From positions 930,001 through 994,000 of the forward strand of contig OZ345380.1 in assembly GCA_977006965.1 (NCBI GenBank): a DNA stretch of 64,000 nt, written 5' to 3'. Below, in pieces: positions 61,821 through 64,000 of the stretch. The stretch's first letter is position 1, and the number at the start of each line of letters is the position of its first letter. The notes below the pieces were generated by a model. It was not told where the DNA came from. It saw only the letters and a program-made list of their open reading frames with translations, and did no database searches. The position numbers and the translations under genes are program-made. This stretch comes from Phymatolithon calcareum (taxonomy: Eukaryota; Rhodophyta; Florideophyceae; Hapalidiales).

Positions 61821-61846
61821 CTCTCTAGAGCATATGCTCTAGAGAG
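61821..61846. repeat. Perfect 26-bp palindrome upstream of the BSP gene
   Basis: ctctctagagcat followed directly by its reverse complement atgctctagagag. It could be an operator-like dimer site or a cruciform. Confidence 0.85.
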
Positions 61847-61927
61847 CGGATAAGCACGAATACGCAATGTATCTTATCTTTAGCGCAGTGACTAGACTAC
61901 GCCACCTTAGAAAACCGTTCCAAAAGC

Positions 61928-61983
61928 GAGCCTTGTTGCTCCTAGATGAGGCGTTGGGAGCTTTTTAAATAAATTATTGCATA
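61928..61983 (+). mobile_element. LINE 3' UTR remnant
   Basis: gagccttgttgctcctagat, then gaggcgttgggagc, then aaataaatt, corresponds to the 3' UTR of the 88-2282 LINE family and its 5930-6319 relative. No coding part was identified. Confidence 0.55.
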
Positions 61984-62869
61984 TCCCGGATTCTAAAGCA
62001 CAATGCCAGCAGTGCGTTGATGGCGCAATTTACAAGAAAAAACGAATGAGGCTTTTTGGATGCATCCTTTGCCTAAACGTTTCTGCAACGCCACTGGTTC
62101 TTTATGTAAAGGCCAATAAGATCGAGTAGTCTTACGTTGCGTCCCATTACATTGATGATGGAAACTTTTCCTGTCCCATCAAAAATATCCCAGAACCGTG
62201 CTCTGCGATCTTAATGATTTCGAGCAGACGTTCGCAGCGCACCATGAGACTCTCCTACTCATGTCCTTCCTCATTTTTTACACGCATGATAGTTTCGGAG
62301 GCTTTATTCATTTTGTTTGTATAAGCGAACGTGGTCCAGCAGTCCTCCGCTGCGTACCTCTACACTGTTGGGGGAAAATACGAGAAAGGTCTGGGTGCGC
62401 AGGTTGGCACGTGTGATCGTCTTTCTGGAGAAATCGAAAAACGAGCTGGTTGCTACGGTCTGCAGTGCAGACCAATGTTCGGCGCATATTCAAATATCCT
62501 AATAACGTCAATTGTAAGGCATATTGGATTAGTGCCTCGTGACTGAAGTCTTTTTGTTGCAAACTTCTTCGAGTGCCTGAACTGCAGAGCATTTTCATAC
62601 TCTGAGTAGACTGCTTTCACTAGGACAAAGCACATAACTTATCTTTGATGCGGTTTTCCTGCAGCATTTTAGGGAAAACCTGATTCCCGTTTGCAGTTTC
62701 CCTTCCAGTCTCATTGCAGGTAGCACTCAAACGTGCTTCAAATCTTTTTAAAGATCTGAGATCCTGTTTGAGGTTGCTGAGCAGACATTTACAGTACGCA
62801 AGGAAACTCAGGGGTTTGTACGTTTTTACACTTCCCGCACTCCGCTTCTTGTCATCGCATTCATCTATG
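61984..62869. other. No recognised gene
   Basis: About 0.9 kb of AT-rich DNA between LINE remnants; ORFs under 100 codons, no motif. Confidence 0.4.
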
Positions 62870-62946
62870 TTTTTTTCAATTGAACTTTATTTAAAAGCCT
62901 CACAATCTTACGATTATACGGGCAAGGCTTCCTCAGTTGCTACCGC
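62870..62946 (-). repeat. LINE 3' tail remnant (same family as 6316-6398)
   Basis: On the minus strand: ggtagcaactgaggaagcct, then gaggcttttaaataaag, then an A-run. About 65 bp are shared with 6316-6398. It lies directly before the broken small-secreted-protein copy. Confidence 0.6.
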
Positions 62947-62954
62947 ATTCATCT

Positions 62955-63260
62955 ATGTGCTACATTCTCCTCTCCGTGCACCTTGCAGAATCGAGGAGAT
63001 ACTTCTACCAGCATTGGCCCCGCCGCTCGAATCCGACATGTGTAAATGTTCCGCTTATCTTTATTTTGACCGCATTTTCCTCGTAGCACCGGAACATGAA
63101 TTCTGTCCCAACTATTTTTCTGATGTGGATGCGGACGATTCAGTAGGCTGGATGAAAAAATGGTAGATCGGAAACAAATCAACAATGGAGTTGGAACATA
63201 CGCTGGCGCTTCGTTTGCACCCGATACTCCCGAAGACACTAGACGACTAGAAACTGTTCT
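62955..63260 (+). pseudogene. Broken paralogue of the 59500-59901 small secreted protein
   Basis: DNA and protein similarity to 59550-59880 starts right after the LINE tail. The frame ending at TAG 63164-63166 reads A-P-P-L-E-S-D-M-C, then F-L-V-A-P-E-H-E-F-C-P-N-Y-F-S-D-V-D, matching P-P-L-E-S-C-I-C and F-P-V-A-P-G-D-E-Y-V-P-D-F-L-S-D-V-D. Homology then continues in another frame (G-V-G-T-Y-A-G, P-D-T-P-E-D). The signal-peptide part is missing or not recognisable. A frameshift near 63160 plus loss of the start support a pseudogene. Confidence 0.65.
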
Positions 63261-64000
63261 CGGGCTTCTTCAACACAGACTTGAGTTCATGGAGCATTTT
63301 TGGACGCATATCACAGATTCAGTGACACTAAATTGCACGTCTGTGTGGCCAATCTTGAAAAAGGCAGTTCAGTGCGATTAATCCCCACGACGATGCGCCC
63401 AAATGTACATGCCTTTATTTCACTTGGACGCACCGTAGTTGGGACTAATAAGGGAGATAGAAAGCTAGAAGCAGTGTTATGCTGCTAGAGGTTTTCTACC
63501 TCGCTGATGGTCTCGCTGCCTGGCGGCTCATCTATCTGGTGAAGAAAACGACGTCTTGCTCGACCTCTAGCTCCTGCGAGGATAATTTATCTAACCATTC
63601 TGGATGTCCTCATGGTTGGGACCACTGTGCTGTGTGCGACTTAATTCCTTAGTCAAAAACACAAACCATGGGTTTGTTTCATCGATGTACTGCGAAACTG
63701 CATTTTATGCGTGGTTATAGAGTTGATGCTTTCTCTTGATACAGTGCTACACTGGAAGCACGACTGATGTCGCCGCATGGATGCCCTGGTGGTGCTGCGG
63801 TTCTCTTCTGAAAAGTTTTTTGCTTCTTTCATTTTTGCTATTGAACAAGTCGTTCGCCCGGTTATTCTAAAAGGTTTAATGTACTCCGTTTACACGATTC
63901 GGGCATGTCTCCTGGGCCGTGTAAAGGATTATGCTCCCAATCACCGCAAAGTCAAGCTGTAAGGCGATAGTGTGACATGTTTACGTAAAAATACCGCCTC
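63261..64000. other. No recognised gene
   Basis: Last 0.74 kb; only short ORFs (60-75 codons) with no motif. Confidence 0.4.

Noticed and set aside
1-64000. CRISPR arrays, bacterial operons, tRNA or rRNA genes
   Set aside because: No regularly spaced repeats, bacterial ribosome sites or recognisable tRNA/rRNA were noticed; a covariance-model scan would be needed to exclude a tRNA.

Overview
The window is nuclear DNA of a eukaryote with a compact, intron-poor genome loaded with retrotransposons. Evidence is mostly single-exon genes for core eukaryotic proteins (XRN2/Rat1, Peter Pan, taspase 1, a class I sirtuin, a PP2A B''-type subunit, ARL5), one gene with two short GT-AG introns, a complete Ty1/copia element and several APE-type non-LTR (LINE) copies. 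Few introns, copia and LINE load and a CpeT/CpcT-like relic fit a multicellular red alga (Chondrus-like florideophyte). That assignment is inference; no rRNA or marker gene is present to prove it.

Layout. 0-10.4 kb is repeat-rich. A LINE (88-2282) sits between a 15-bp target duplication and cuts what looks like the C-terminal reading frame of a gene entering from the left edge. An F-box gene (3682-4828, minus) is split by a 410-bp hAT-like MITE. From 5.9 to 10.3 kb there is a graveyard of minus-strand LINE pieces from at least two families. 12-21.5 kb is gene-rich: a DEAD-box protein of the Mss116 type whose catalytic motifs are all altered, a second intact F-box gene of the same family, a three-exon ARL5, and XRN2/Rat1. 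21.9-28.5 kb holds a 5'-truncated LINE with its own target duplication and a complete 6.26-kb copia element with two 412-bp LTRs that look identical and a 5-bp target duplication. 30-33 kb is a dense cluster: taspase 1 and Peter Pan are only 9 bp apart on the minus strand, next to a small PARP-type zinc-finger gene on the plus strand. 35.9-43.8 kb has a four-pass membrane protein, a secreted CpeT-like pseudogene and a nuclear sirtuin. 48-55.3 kb has three plus-strand genes (two disordered Arg/Ser-rich proteins flanking a PP2A B''-like subunit) with a striking switch from C-rich to G-rich coding strand. 59.5-63.3 kb has a basic-secretory-protein metallopeptidase gene between two copies of a small putative secreted protein, one of them broken.

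Functionally, several host genes concern RNA and ribosome biogenesis (XRN2, Peter Pan, the degenerate helicase), others chromatin or signalling (sirtuin, PARP finger, taspase 1, PP2A B'') and Golgi traffic (ARL5). No operon-like pathway is evident apart from the very tight Peter Pan-taspase 1 pair. The most informative signals are the exactly reversible MITE insertion in the F-box gene, the degenerate helicase, the gag/pol frame arrangement of the copia element, and the strand-composition switch in the 48-55 kb genes.
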